This document shows, one piece after another, positions 8,473-16,810 of a stretch of 64,000 nt of DNA. The number at the start of each line of letters is the position of its first letter. The first letter of the stretch is position 1. The stretch comes from UBA4085 sp964556755. Lineage in GTDB: Bacteria; Acidobacteriota; Aminicenantia; Aminicenantales; UBA4085. Both the position numbers and the translations under genes were made by a program. Location: NCBI GenBank assembly GCA_964556755.1, contig CAZKXI010000011.1, positions 1 through 64,000 of the forward strand, in the 5' to 3' direction. The notes under the pieces were generated by a model, which ran no database searches, was not told the origin of the DNA, and saw nothing but the letters and a program-made list of their open reading frames with translations.

Positions 8473-9474
8473 ATGAGGCAGACTTGGCGCCGGCTGGGAA
8501 TCCTCCTCTTGACGGCCTGGGTCGCGAAGAGCGCGGCCGGGGGGGCGGCGAGGGGGCCTAACCGAGATGAGGATGGCAGGGAAAGCGGCCGCTCGGGAGG
8601 CGCCTTCAGCCTCTTCAGCGACAACGACTTTTTCGCTCGCACGGACCGCCGCTACACCAACGGGGCTTGGCTGGGCTGGACTTGGCCGGCGCCGGATCGT
8701 CCCGCGGCCGCGGCCGCGACGCGGCGCCTCGCGGTCTCCCTGCAGCAGCTCATGAACACGCCCGAGGATGTCAGGCGGCCCGGCGTCCCGGCCGGCGAGC
8801 AGCCGTATGCGGGATACCTGGGCGTAAGCCTGGCCTTCCATGCCTTGGGGCCGCGCTCTCTCGACACCACGTCCATCGACCTGGGAGTCATCGGCCCCGC
8901 TTCGCTGGCCGGCGCCACGCAGAAGGCTTTCCATAGGGCTTTCGGGTTCAAGGTCATCGGGGGCTGGGATGTTCAGCTGGGAAACGAGCCCGTCCTGGGC
9001 GTCTCCCTCGATCACAGGGAGAAGCTCTTCCTCCCCGCGGCCGGAAGAAGTCCGCGGGCGGACGCGGCCTGGCGAGCCGGCGCCGCCCTGGGCAACGCTT
9101 TCACGGCCGCCTGGATGGGAGGCGAGGTCAGGGCGGGGTGGAACCTTCCCTCCGGATTCGCGCCCCTCGCGGCGCCCTTCGGGGCCGGGCCGAGCGGGCC
9201 GCCGGACGGCGAGGCGGCTCCCGGATGGTCGGCCTATGGATACTTGGCGGCCTCGGCCCAGGCCGTTCTGCGCGACGCCTTCCTTGACGGCAACCTGTCC
9301 GGGGAGGGGACGAGCCTCGACCGGCATCTCGGCCGGATCCGAATCGAAGCGGGGTGGACTCTCCGCTGGAGGCGTCTGAGCCTTAGCTTCGGGTATGTCG
9401 CCCAGACCCGCCGCTATGCCACCGAGCGCCGCGGCCACGTCTACGGCCGCGCCGGCTTATCCTACCGCTTCTGA
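8473..9474 (+). CDS. LpxR-like lipid A 3'-O-deacylase family protein (DUF2219)
   Basis: 333-aa predicted outer-membrane beta-barrel with an N-terminal signal (MRQTWRRLGILLLTAWVAKSAAGG). The LpxR signature is clear: FSLFSDNDFFARTDRRYTNG contains the Asn-Asp pair of the active site, and the later block LGVIGPASLAGATQKAFHRAFG carries the catalytic-type His, followed by GWDVQLGNEP. The protein ends YGRAGLSYRF with a terminal Phe, typical of outer-membrane barrels. Known LpxR enzymes remove the 3'-acyloxyacyl chain of lipid A. ATG 8473 is preferred over an upstream TTG at 8434 that lies in the -35 box. Presence implies LPS or a related glycolipid. Confidence 0.82.
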   Translation: MRQTWRRLGILLLTAWVAKSAAGGAARGPNRDEDGRESGRSGGAFSLFSDNDFFARTDRRYTNGAWLGWTWPAPDRPAAAAATRRLAVSLQQLMNTPEDVRRPGVPAGEQPYAGYLGVSLAFHALGPRSLDTTSIDLGVIGPASLAGATQKAFHRAFGFKVIGGWDVQLGNEPVLGVSLDHREKLFLPAAGRSPRADAAWRAGAALGNAFTAAWMGGEVRAGWNLPSGFAPLAAPFGAGPSGPPDGEAAPGWSAYGYLAASAQAVLRDAFLDGNLSGEGTSLDRHLGRIRIEAGWTLRWRRLSLSFGYVAQTRRYATERRGHVYGRAGLSYRF

Positions 9475-9660
9475 ATGAGCAGACACATACCGAATCCCCG
9501 CGCTGGGCTGCCATTCTCCAATCAGCGACTGCATGAATGAACGTCGCGCGGATTTCTCTGGTAGAGAGACAGGGAGGAAACGCCGTCTTCATAGGAAACA
9601 GCAATTGGATAATGGAAAAACGATCAGCAAAGATCGAATTCGGTATGGGTCTGCTCAATC
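9473..9660. repeat. REP-like inverted repeat pair at two convergent stop codons
   Basis: Left arm 9473-9497 and right arm 9636-9660 are inverted copies of one about 25-nt unit with roughly 3 mismatches; core ATTCGGTATG followed by a TCTGCTC block. Each arm begins at the stop codon of its neighbouring gene: TGAATGAGCAG for the LpxR-like gene and TGATTGAGCAG for the M29-like gene. The about 140 nt between the arms has no gene. The same unit recurs three times at 18661-18735. Confidence 0.7.
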
Positions 9661-10603
9661 AGAGCGAATACCGGCCGGACTGGGCGATGAGGCGGCCCTT
9701 GGCGAAGATGGTGGCATCCGCCACCAGGGCGTCGTAGTGGTGGCGGCTGGAATTGAGGCCCAGGCCGTAGGAATCGCCGATGGCGAAGTGGACGGTGCCG
9801 AAGGCCTTCTCCGCCTCCAGCATGTTGCCGCAGATGCGGGCGCCCGGGTTCGTCCCGACCCCGAACTCGCCGATCATCATCCCGCTGCCGTCCTCGCCGA
9901 TATGGCGGACGATGGCTTCGATGCCGCGGCCGCGCCAGCGGACGAGACGGCCCGCCTCGAACTCCATGACGCCCCGGCCCAGCTTGTCGTCGATCAGGCG
10001 GATGGCCAGGCGGCCGTTGAACGTGGACTCGACCGGGCAGGTGTAGCACTCGCCGGCCGGGAGGTTCCCATGCCTTCCGCGGTGGCCGATGTCGCCGTTG
10101 CTGTTGGCCCAGCGGCGGCCCTTGACGCTGAAGGAGATGTCGGTGCCGTCGGCGTTGGTGACCCGGACGTCGTCGGCGTTCCTCAGGGCGGCCATGACCT
10201 TGCGGGTGAAGACGTCCAGGGCGGCGTAGTCGACGGCCACCAGTCGCTCCATCATGTCCACGGTGATGCCGGGCATCATCAGGACCCGGGCCCCGGCCTT
10301 GGCCAGGCCGACCATGTAGCCGCGGAAGGCTTTCTCCTCGATCCGGGCCTCGAGCATGTAGGCGATCGCGCCGGCTTTCTCGGCCATGGCCCGGAAGAGC
10401 GCCGTCGGGCCCTCGATCGGCCGCAGGGCTTCGGTCATCAGGTAGGTGGTCGTCTCGGCGCCCGCCTTGCGGGCCCAGCGGGCCAGGGATTCGGCGATCG
10501 GGAGCTTAGCCTGGTCGGTGACGAGTAAGAATCGCTCGCCCTTCCTCAGCCGGAGGGCCTGGGTGACGGCCCGCTCGGCGGCCTTATCCAGCCTCCTGTT
10601 CAT
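9659..10603 (-). CDS. M29-like leucyl aminopeptidase family protein
   Basis: 314-aa cytoplasmic protein resembling the thermophilic metallo-aminopeptidase (M29/AmpS) family. Support: NLPAGECYTCPVES with the conserved GE, GEFGVGTNPGARI near the metal-binding Glu, and the C-terminal block HFAIGDSYGLGLNSSRHHYDALV with conserved His, Asp and His ligands. At 314 aa it is shorter than typical M29 members (about 370-410), so it may be a divergent subfamily. It lies 7 nt after the SurA-like gene and is the last gene of the rpsA operon. Its stop codon lies inside a REP-like arm. Confidence 0.75.
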   Translation of the reverse strand: MNRRLDKAAERAVTQALRLRKGERFLLVTDQAKLPIAESLARWARKAGAETTTYLMTEALRPIEGPTALFRAMAEKAGAIAYMLEARIEEKAFRGYMVGLAKAGARVLMMPGITVDMMERLVAVDYAALDVFTRKVMAALRNADDVRVTNADGTDISFSVKGRRWANSNGDIGHRGRHGNLPAGECYTCPVESTFNGRLAIRLIDDKLGRGVMEFEAGRLVRWRGRGIEAIVRHIGEDGSGMMIGEFGVGTNPGARICGNMLEAEKAFGTVHFAIGDSYGLGLNSSRHHYDALVADATIFAKGRLIAQSGRYSL

Positions 10604-10610
10604 CGCCCGG

Positions 10611-12545
10611 TCAGTTCCCGCTCTTCTCGTAGCGGGCCAGGACGTCCTGGCTGGCCTGGAGGAAGGTCTGGTATTGAATCCGAACGTCCTTCTCAGCCCG
10701 CAGCTTGGCCAGGTAAGCCTGCAGGAACTTGTTCTTCTTCTGCTCCAGGACGCCGGCCATCTGGGCCGCCTTGTCCTTTTCGAAGTCTTCCCGGACCGCC
10801 GTCGTCCGCTCCAGGACCCGCATCACCGCGAAGCCGGTCCCGAAGTCGATCGGCTCGCTGATCGCGCCGATCGGCAGCTCGAAGGCCAGCCGGTCCACCT
10901 CGGCGCTCTCGCCGATGATGCTCAGATACTGCTCCCTCTTGTGGCCGGACACCGTCTTGATCTCGATCTTGTTCGCCGCGGCGATGTCCTCCCAGTTGCG
11001 CTCGTTCAGCCTGGCCCGGATCTCCTTGACCTTGGCCAGGGCCATCGCCTTCTTGCGGGCGTCGGCCAGCTCGGTCGCGACCTGGGCCCGGACTTCCTCG
11101 AAGGCGGCCGGCCGCGGGGCCTCGATCTTGTCCAGCTGGGCCAGGACGATGCCGCCGTAGGTCGAGAGCGGGGCCGTGATCTCCTTGTCCTTCAGCCCGA
11201 ACAGGGCGGCGCTGACGGAGCCGGCCGGGTCGGCCTCGGCCAGGGCCTCGCCGCTCTTCAGCAGGCCGGTCGAGAGGACCTTGAGATTGGCTTCCTTGGC
11301 CGCGGCGTCCAGGCTCTTGGCCCGCCGGGCCGACTTCTCCAGCTTGGCCATACGCTGGGCGGCCAGCTCGCGGGCCTTCTGGTCCTTGAGGATGGTCTGG
11401 ATGCGGGGCTTGGCCATCTCCAGGGTCGTGGTGGAAGGGGCGTCCTTCTGGGTCACCTTGAGGATGGACCAGCCGTCCTCAAGCTCGACGGGCTCGGAGG
11501 TCTCGTCCAGGTCGAGCTGGCCCACGGTCTCGATCTCCTTGGCCGCCAGGGTCCTCCAGTCGTAGAGGCCCCAATCGCCGCCTTCGGCGGCCTTGCCGTC
11601 CTTGGAGAAGCGCTTGGCCAGCTCGGCGAAGTCGCCGCCGGCGCGCAGCTTGTCCCGGACGTCCTTGGCCTCGGCCGCGGCCAGGGCTTTATCCTTGCCC
11701 GCCGAGGGGATGAAGATGCGGCTGATCTTGACCTGCTCGGGCGTCTCGAACTGGGCTTTGTTGTCGGAATAGTATTTGGAGATTTCGGCCTCGGTCAGCT
11801 CGACTTCGGCCTTGAGGTCCTCGTTCTTGAGGTAGATGTAGCCGCCCTGGCGCCGCTCGGGGAGCTTGTAGGCGTCCTTGTGGGCCTCGAAGTGGGCCTG
11901 GATCTCGGCCTCGGTCGGCTCGGCCGACGGAGTCATGGTCGACGACTCGAGGGCCAGGTATTCGATCTTGGCCGTGTCCGTGGTCCGCCGGTAGGCCTCC
12001 CAAACTTCTTCCGGAGTGGCGGTGATGCCCGAGGTCAGGGCGGCGACCGCCTTGCTCATGACGATCTCCTGGCGCATGCTGGCCTCGAACTCGCCCAGGG
12101 GGATGCGGTTATAGGATAGGACTTTCTTGTACTCGTCGTAGCCGACGAACTTGCCGTCGCGCTGCAGGCCCGGCAGGGCCACGATCTTGTCGCGAATCTC
12201 GCCCTTGGAGGCCCGGATGCCCAGCCGCTTGGCGGCGTCCATCAGGAGCCGCTGCTCGATGATCTGCTCCAGGATCTGCTGGGGGAGGTTGAGCTGCTCG
12301 ATGGTCGCCCGGTCGATCTCCTGCATGTCCCGCCGCAGGGTCTCGACCCGGTTGCGCAGGCCGTTGATGAAGTCGTCGGTGGGGATCTTCTGGCGGCCGA
12401 TCGAGGCGATGGTGTCACCCTTTGGGCCCTCGCCCAGGCGGCCGGAGCCGCCCCAGATGACGAAGATGGAGACGATGAAGGCGGCTACGATGAACCAGAG
12501 AACGACCTTCAGCGACTTCATGTTCTGGCGCATGGTCTTGAGCAT
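10611..12545 (-). CDS. SurA/PpiD-like peptidyl-prolyl isomerase
   Basis: 644-aa envelope chaperone. One N-terminal membrane anchor (VVLWFIVAAFIVSIFVIWGG, about 13-32) is followed by a SurA_N-type helical domain. A parvulin (PpiC) domain lies at about 250-350 (VKISRIFIPSAGKD, AELAKRFSKDGKAAEGGDWG, ELEDGWSILKV), and a long C-terminal helical region contains a second degenerate isomerase-like segment. The layout matches PpiD, which assists folding of secreted and outer-membrane proteins. Membrane topology puts the bulk in the periplasm. Part of the rpsA-HU-HIT operon, with GAGAGG before ATG 12545. Confidence 0.85.
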   Translation of the reverse strand: MLKTMRQNMKSLKVVLWFIVAAFIVSIFVIWGGSGRLGEGPKGDTIASIGRQKIPTDDFINGLRNRVETLRRDMQEIDRATIEQLNLPQQILEQIIEQRLLMDAAKRLGIRASKGEIRDKIVALPGLQRDGKFVGYDEYKKVLSYNRIPLGEFEASMRQEIVMSKAVAALTSGITATPEEVWEAYRRTTDTAKIEYLALESSTMTPSAEPTEAEIQAHFEAHKDAYKLPERRQGGYIYLKNEDLKAEVELTEAEISKYYSDNKAQFETPEQVKISRIFIPSAGKDKALAAAEAKDVRDKLRAGGDFAELAKRFSKDGKAAEGGDWGLYDWRTLAAKEIETVGQLDLDETSEPVELEDGWSILKVTQKDAPSTTTLEMAKPRIQTILKDQKARELAAQRMAKLEKSARRAKSLDAAAKEANLKVLSTGLLKSGEALAEADPAGSVSAALFGLKDKEITAPLSTYGGIVLAQLDKIEAPRPAAFEEVRAQVATELADARKKAMALAKVKEIRARLNERNWEDIAAANKIEIKTVSGHKREQYLSIIGESAEVDRLAFELPIGAISEPIDFGTGFAVMRVLERTTAVREDFEKDKAAQMAGVLEQKKNKFLQAYLAKLRAEKDVRIQYQTFLQASQDVLARYEKSGN

Positions 12546-12569
12546 GATGAACCTCTCGGGGATGAAGAG

Positions 12570-13073
12570 TCAGGGTCGAGCCGCCCGCCGGGGAGCGGCC
12601 AGCAGGGGGCGGAGCCGGGCATAGGTGGCGTCGAGATCCTCGATCATCACCTTGGCTCCGCCGACGACGGGCATGAAGTTGGAGTCTCCCGTCCAGCGGG
12701 GGACGACGTGGAGGTGGAAGTGGTCGGCCACTCCGGCCCCCGCGCTGCGGCCCAGGTTCATGCCGATGTTGAGCCCCTGCGGGGCGTAGGCCGCCCGCAG
12801 GGCCTTCAGGCTCCGCCGCAGCAGCGCGGTCATCTCGGCCAGGAGGGCCGGCGGGGCGTCCTCGGGCGAGGCCAAGTGCCGGAGCGGCGCGATCATCAGA
12901 TGCCCGGTCTGGTAGGGATACTTGTTGAGCAGAACGAAGGCGTGCCGGCCTCGGGCTAGGACATGAGCCGAGGCTTCGGAGCGGGCCCGGGCGGCCCGGC
13001 AGAGGACGCAGCCGCGGCTCCGGCCAGCCGTCCGCACGTAGGCCGCCCTCCAAGGCGCGGTGAGGTACCTCAT
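12570..13073 (-). CDS. HIT-family nucleotide hydrolase/phosphorylase
   Basis: 167-aa histidine-triad protein. The catalytic triad is HFHLHVVPRW, and the upstream block HAFVLLNKYPYQTGHLMIAPLRHLASPEDAP is the standard nucleotide-binding half. CVLCRAA near the N terminus may belong to a zinc site. Such proteins cleave AMP-containing dinucleotides such as Ap4A or nucleoside phosphoramidates. Its ATG overlaps the HU stop by ATGA, showing tight coupling. Confidence 0.88.
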   Translation of the reverse strand: MRYLTAPWRAAYVRTAGRSRGCVLCRAARARSEASAHVLARGRHAFVLLNKYPYQTGHLMIAPLRHLASPEDAPPALLAEMTALLRRSLKALRAAYAPQGLNIGMNLGRSAGAGVADHFHLHVVPRWTGDSNFMPVVGGAKVMIEDLDATYARLRPLLAAPRRAARP

Positions 13074-13348
13074 TCCTTGTTGATCAGCTCCTTGAGGAGC
13101 TTGCTGGGCTTGAAGTACAGGACCTTCTTGGGCGGCACCTTGACGGGGTCGCCGGTGCGGGGATTGCGTCCCGAGCGCGGCGGGCGCTGGCGGAAGCGGA
13201 AGCTGCCGAAGCCGCGGACCTCGATCTCCTCGCCCTGCAGGATGGCTTCCTTGATGGTGTCGAAGAAGAGGTTGACCCCGGTCTCCGCTTCCTGCTTGGG
13301 GATGTTCAGCTCCTTGCTGATGCGGTTGATCAGGTCGGCTTTAATCAT
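13070..13348 (-). CDS. HU/IHF-family DNA-binding protein
   Basis: 92-aa nucleoid-associated protein of normal family length. N-terminal helical part MIKADLINRISKELNIPKQ and the DNA-binding arm GFGSFRFRQRPPRSGRNPRTG, ending VPPKKVLYFKPSKLLKELIN. The arm has the conserved RNPRTG and Pro expected to intercalate in bent DNA; the sequence reads more like IHF than HU, but subtype is uncertain. Starts 8 nt inside the end of rpsA, a gene order also common in Proteobacteria (rpsA-ihfB). Confidence 0.93.
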   Translation of the reverse strand: MIKADLINRISKELNIPKQEAETGVNLFFDTIKEAILQGEEIEVRGFGSFRFRQRPPRSGRNPRTGDPVKVPPKKVLYFKPSKLLKELINKE

Positions 13349-15227
13349 CGGCCTTCTCCTCCGTCTTCTCCTCCGCGGCTCCGGCCGCGCTCCCGGCCTC
13401 GGCCGGCGCTTCGGCTTGAGCCTCCGCCTGTGCCTCCGCCGGAGCCTCGGCCGGCGCTTCGACCGCCTCGGGCTCCGCCTTCGCCGCCGGCTCCGGGGCC
13501 TCTTCCCGGGCCGCCGCCTTCCCGGCCTTGTTCTTGTTCAGCTGCTCGCGGATCAGGTCGCCGAAGGTCAGGCTGGTCCCCTGGCTGTCCTGGTACTTCT
13601 GGTATTCCTGCTTCTGCAGGTCGGCCAGGGCTTGCCGGAAGCTGAGGCTGATCTTGTGGTCCTTGCTGTTGAGCTTGATGAGCTTGGCCTGCTTCTCCTC
13701 GCCGGCCTTGACGACCTCGGAGGGGTTCTCGACCTTGTGCTCGTCGATCTCGGAGTTGAAGACCACCCCCTCGATGCCGGGCAGGATCTCGACGAAGACG
13801 CCGAAGTCGGCCAGGCGGACGATCTTGACGTTGACGATGTCGCCGACCTTCTGGCGGGCGAAGAAGTCCTCCCAGATGTCGCCCTCCAGCTGCTTCAGGC
13901 CCAGGGACACCTTCTGCCGCTCGACGTCCACGCCCAGCACGACGGCGTCCGTCTCCTGCCCGACCTTCAGCTTGGCCGAGGGGTGCTTGATCTTCTCCCA
14001 GGAGATGTCGGAGACGTGGATGAGGCCCTCGATGCCGGGCTCGACCTCCAGGAAGGCCCCGAAGTCGGTGATGCTGGTGATCTTGCCGTGGACCCGGGTG
14101 CCGGGGTTGTGGCGCTCCTTGAATCCCTCCAGCGGGTGGGGCAGGGCCTGCTTGAGGCCCAGGCTGATCCGCTTGGACGTCGGATTGACCTCCAGGATGC
14201 TGACCGTGACCATGTCGCCCAGCTTGAGGAGCTTCTTGGGGTGGATCATCTTGCGCGACCAGGTCAGGTCGGAGATGTGGACCAGGCCCTCGACCCCCTT
14301 CTCCAGCTCGACGAAGGCGCCGAAGTCGGTCAGCGAGGTGACCTTGCCCGTGATCTTGTCGCCGGCCTTGAACTTCTCGGCGATGTTGGTCCAGGGGTCG
14401 GGCGTCAGCTGCTTGAGGCCGAGGCTGATCTTCTCGTCCTTCTCGTTGAAGTCCAGGACCACGACCTCGATGTCCTGGCCGGCCTGGAGGACCTCCTGGG
14501 GGTGGTTGATCTTGCCCCAGGAGATGTCGGAGACGTGGAGCAGGCCCTCGACGCCGCCGATGTCGACGAAGGCGCCGAAGGAGGTCAGCGAGCGGATGTG
14601 GCCGGGCAGCTTCTGGCCCTTCTCGATGGAGCCGAAGACCTTGCGCTTCTTGATCTCGCGCTCGTCGGCCAGGACCATCTTGCGGGAGACGACGGCGTTC
14701 TCGGTCTTGCGCTCAAAGCGGATGACCTTGAACTTGGCGGTCAGGCCGATGAGGCTGGCGGGATCGCGGACGGGGCGGATGTCGGCGTGCGACTCCGGCA
14801 TGAAGGCCGGGATGCCGACGTTGACCTGGTAGCCGTTCTTGGCCCGATCGACGATCTTGCCGGTGACGAAGCCGCCGTGCTGGGCGGCCTTCTCCAGGGC
14901 GTCCAGGGCCTTCTCGGCGTCGGCTTTCTTCTTGGACAGGACGAAGTAGCCTTCCTTGCGGTCGTTGCGCTCCAGGACCGCCTCCACTTCCTGGCCGGGA
15001 GCCGGGAGGGCCGGCTCGGCGCCCTCGGTGAAGTCGGCGATGGGGATCATGCCCTCGGATTTCATGCCGATATCGACCAGGACATGCTCGGGGGTGACCT
15101 TGAGCACGCGGCCCTTGACGATCTTGCCCGGCGCGGCTTCCTGCTGGCTGAACTGGTACTTGTCCAGCAGATGCTCGTAGTCCTCCATGGACATCTTCTC
15201 GTCTTTCGGCTTGTTCTGTTCCGTCAT
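13341..15227 (-). CDS. rpsA: 30S ribosomal protein S1
   Basis: 628-aa S1 protein with six OB-fold S1 repeats. The first two are degenerate (GKIVKGRVLKVTPEHVLVDIG, GFVTGKIVDRAKNGYQVNVG); repeats 3-6 are canonical (FGAFVDIGGVEGLLHVSDISW type). S1 unfolds mRNA and docks it on the 30S subunit. The C-terminal about 55 residues form an Ala/Glu/Pro-rich acidic tail not found in E. coli S1, and its coding DNA is repetitive. First gene of a five-gene operon. Abundant predicted leaderless mRNAs elsewhere in the window make S1 use in this organism of interest. Confidence 0.95.
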   Translation of the reverse strand: MTEQNKPKDEKMSMEDYEHLLDKYQFSQQEAAPGKIVKGRVLKVTPEHVLVDIGMKSEGMIPIADFTEGAEPALPAPGQEVEAVLERNDRKEGYFVLSKKKADAEKALDALEKAAQHGGFVTGKIVDRAKNGYQVNVGIPAFMPESHADIRPVRDPASLIGLTAKFKVIRFERKTENAVVSRKMVLADEREIKKRKVFGSIEKGQKLPGHIRSLTSFGAFVDIGGVEGLLHVSDISWGKINHPQEVLQAGQDIEVVVLDFNEKDEKISLGLKQLTPDPWTNIAEKFKAGDKITGKVTSLTDFGAFVELEKGVEGLVHISDLTWSRKMIHPKKLLKLGDMVTVSILEVNPTSKRISLGLKQALPHPLEGFKERHNPGTRVHGKITSITDFGAFLEVEPGIEGLIHVSDISWEKIKHPSAKLKVGQETDAVVLGVDVERQKVSLGLKQLEGDIWEDFFARQKVGDIVNVKIVRLADFGVFVEILPGIEGVVFNSEIDEHKVENPSEVVKAGEEKQAKLIKLNSKDHKISLSFRQALADLQKQEYQKYQDSQGTSLTFGDLIREQLNKNKAGKAAAREEAPEPAAKAEPEAVEAPAEAPAEAQAEAQAEAPAEAGSAAGAAEEKTEEKADD

Positions 15228-15404
15228 GGGCCTGGATCCTCCTGGCTAATGGGATTCCCGTCCGGTTCGGGTCCCGGTCGGCGTCTGCGGCGCGGCGGCG
15301 CGCGAAGGGGCTATGGGCGAGGCTCCGGAGAGCCGGGCGGGCGTATAAAGTTCCCTTGTAGGGCCTGCGTCGGTAATCATGATGGGACGAAAACGATGGC
15401 CAAG

Positions 15405-15431
15405 TCTATATGAACGCCCGCCCTTTGTCAA
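15405..15431 (-). promoter_or_regulatory. rpsA operon promoter with long leader
   Basis: Minus strand TTGACA (15431-15426), 15-nt spacer, TATAGA (15410-15405); shifting the -10 by one base gives a 16-nt spacer. The leader to ATG 15227 would be about 170 nt, far longer than at neighbouring genes, and could hold autogenous control by S1. The start codon is preceded by AGGAGGAT. Confidence 0.5.
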
Positions 15432-15456
15432 TGCTAACTAGCGATGAAAAATGAAC

Positions 15457-16659
15457 TTACGGGCGGCGCCCGCCGGGGGAAGCGAGGCCGGCCCCGACCC
15501 CCTCCCGGCGGAGGACGGCCGGGTCCGGGAAGGCGGCGATCCCGACGCCGTTCTCCGGCTCCAGGTCGACCCAGGCCGCCAGCAGGGCTTGGATGCCGGC
15601 CAGGTGGCGGGCGACCCGGTCCTTGAGGGGGATGCCCTCCGGCCCGAAGGGGACGTAGAGCCGCCCCAGCCGGGCGGCCCGGACGTAGAACGGGTCGCGG
15701 CCGTCCACGACCAGGGAGGCCGAGGGCCGGCCCTTGAGGCGGCCGTGCGAGGCGTTGGGCGTCTCGATCAGGACGGCCTTGATCCCCGCCGCATCGCCCC
15801 ACTCGCGGTGCGACAGGCCGCGCAGGTTGGGCGGCGAGGCCTCCAGCCGGAAGTCCAAGCCCCGATCCTGCAGGCTCATCTGGGCCAGGGCGGCCAGGTC
15901 GGCCGCGCTCTCGTGGAAGACCAGGGCGTTGATGACCGGGTATTCGGGAGCCGACTCGTGCAGGTCGATGCCCAGGCCGATCCTCTCCTTGCGGATGAGC
16001 TCCATGACGCCGTAGGCGGCCCGCTCGGTCAGGTTTCCGCGGGCGCGCCCCGGGTAGGCCCGGTTGAGGTTGCGGGCTTCGACGCCGGCCAGGGCTTGGC
16101 CGCCCGGATTGATGTAGACCGTGGGGTCCGGTCCCTGGTGCACGGGATTGGCGACCCGCGAGCCGAGGCGGAAGAGGCGCCGTCCGCCGGGAGCGTCGAG
16201 GCCGAACCTCTGGGGGCTGCCTTCCTGGGGGTCGGAATGCGTGAAGCCGCTCTGGTTGGCCCGCGGGAGGACGAAGACGGCGCCGGCCTCGACCCGGATG
16301 CTCTCGATCAAGGTGACGGCGCTGATGAAGCCGGCCGGCTCGTTGGGGTGGGCGCCGCCCGTGATCAGGACCCGGCCGCCGGGGCGGCCGCTCTCGAAGA
16401 CGAAGACGTCCGTGTCGGCGGGCGTGCCGGCCAGGGCCGGAAAGTAGAAGGACAGCGGCCGCCGCGCGGTCAAGCCGGCCGAGGGGAAGATCGCCTCGGG
16501 CGCCCGCATGGCCAGAAAATCCCGGGCGGCCGAGACCCCGGCCGCGCCCACCAGGGCCAGGGCCAGCACCAGGGATGCGGCGGGGCCAAGGCCTTTCCTC
16601 GATCGGGCAGGCACGGCTTCGGGGGCGGGCACGGGCTTTCTCCTCTTCTCTCGTTCCAT
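15457..16659 (-). CDS. M14-family deacylase/carboxypeptidase (AstE/AspA-like), membrane-anchored
   Basis: 400-aa zinc enzyme. An N-terminal hydrophobic helix (AASLVLALALVGAAGVSAA, about 27-45) suggests export with retention in the membrane. Zinc ligands are visible as HPNEPAG (His and Glu) and DLHES (second His); RNLNRAYPGRARG supplies substrate-binding Asn/Arg. A Glu in KAVLIETP is the likely general base. The family includes succinylglutamate desuccinylase, aspartoacylase and M14 peptidases, so the bond cleaved is an amide of an acidic or acylated amino acid. AAGGACGG overlaps the stop of the 47-aa gene 8 nt upstream, so it is coupled to the permease operon. Confidence 0.8.
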   Translation of the reverse strand: MEREKRRKPVPAPEAVPARSRKGLGPAASLVLALALVGAAGVSAARDFLAMRAPEAIFPSAGLTARRPLSFYFPALAGTPADTDVFVFESGRPGGRVLITGGAHPNEPAGFISAVTLIESIRVEAGAVFVLPRANQSGFTHSDPQEGSPQRFGLDAPGGRRLFRLGSRVANPVHQGPDPTVYINPGGQALAGVEARNLNRAYPGRARGNLTERAAYGVMELIRKERIGLGIDLHESAPEYPVINALVFHESAADLAALAQMSLQDRGLDFRLEASPPNLRGLSHREWGDAAGIKAVLIETPNASHGRLKGRPSASLVVDGRDPFYVRAARLGRLYVPFGPEGIPLKDRVARHLAGIQALLAAWVDLEPENGVGIAAFPDPAVLRREGVGAGLASPGGRRP

Positions 16660-16666
16660 TCCGTCC

Positions 16667-16810
16667 TTATTGTATGAGCAGGAGCCGCAGGACGAGGATC
16701 ATCAGGACCATGCCCGCTCCGAGCTTCCGCCAAAAGCTCCGCTCCCGGACCATCTCCCAGGCCGTGAGGACGGCCAGGAAGAGGGCGATGATCCTGTAAG
16801 CCCAGAGCAT
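16667..16810 (-). CDS. 47-aa two-helix membrane protein
   Basis: Small gene with the ATG at 16810-16808 overlapping the TGA of the permease gene by one base (TGATG), a classical coupled start. The product has two hydrophobic stretches, WAYRIIALFLAVLTAW (about 3-18) and LGAGMVLMILVLRLLLIQ (about 30-47), separated by a charged turn VRERSFWRK, so a membrane hairpin with a positive loop. Its position immediately after a DctM-like permease recalls the small subunit of TRAP systems, but it is far shorter than DctQ (about 150-200 aa, four helices). Confidence 0.65.
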   Translation of the reverse strand: MLWAYRIIALFLAVLTAWEMVRERSFWRKLGAGMVLMILVLRLLLIQ

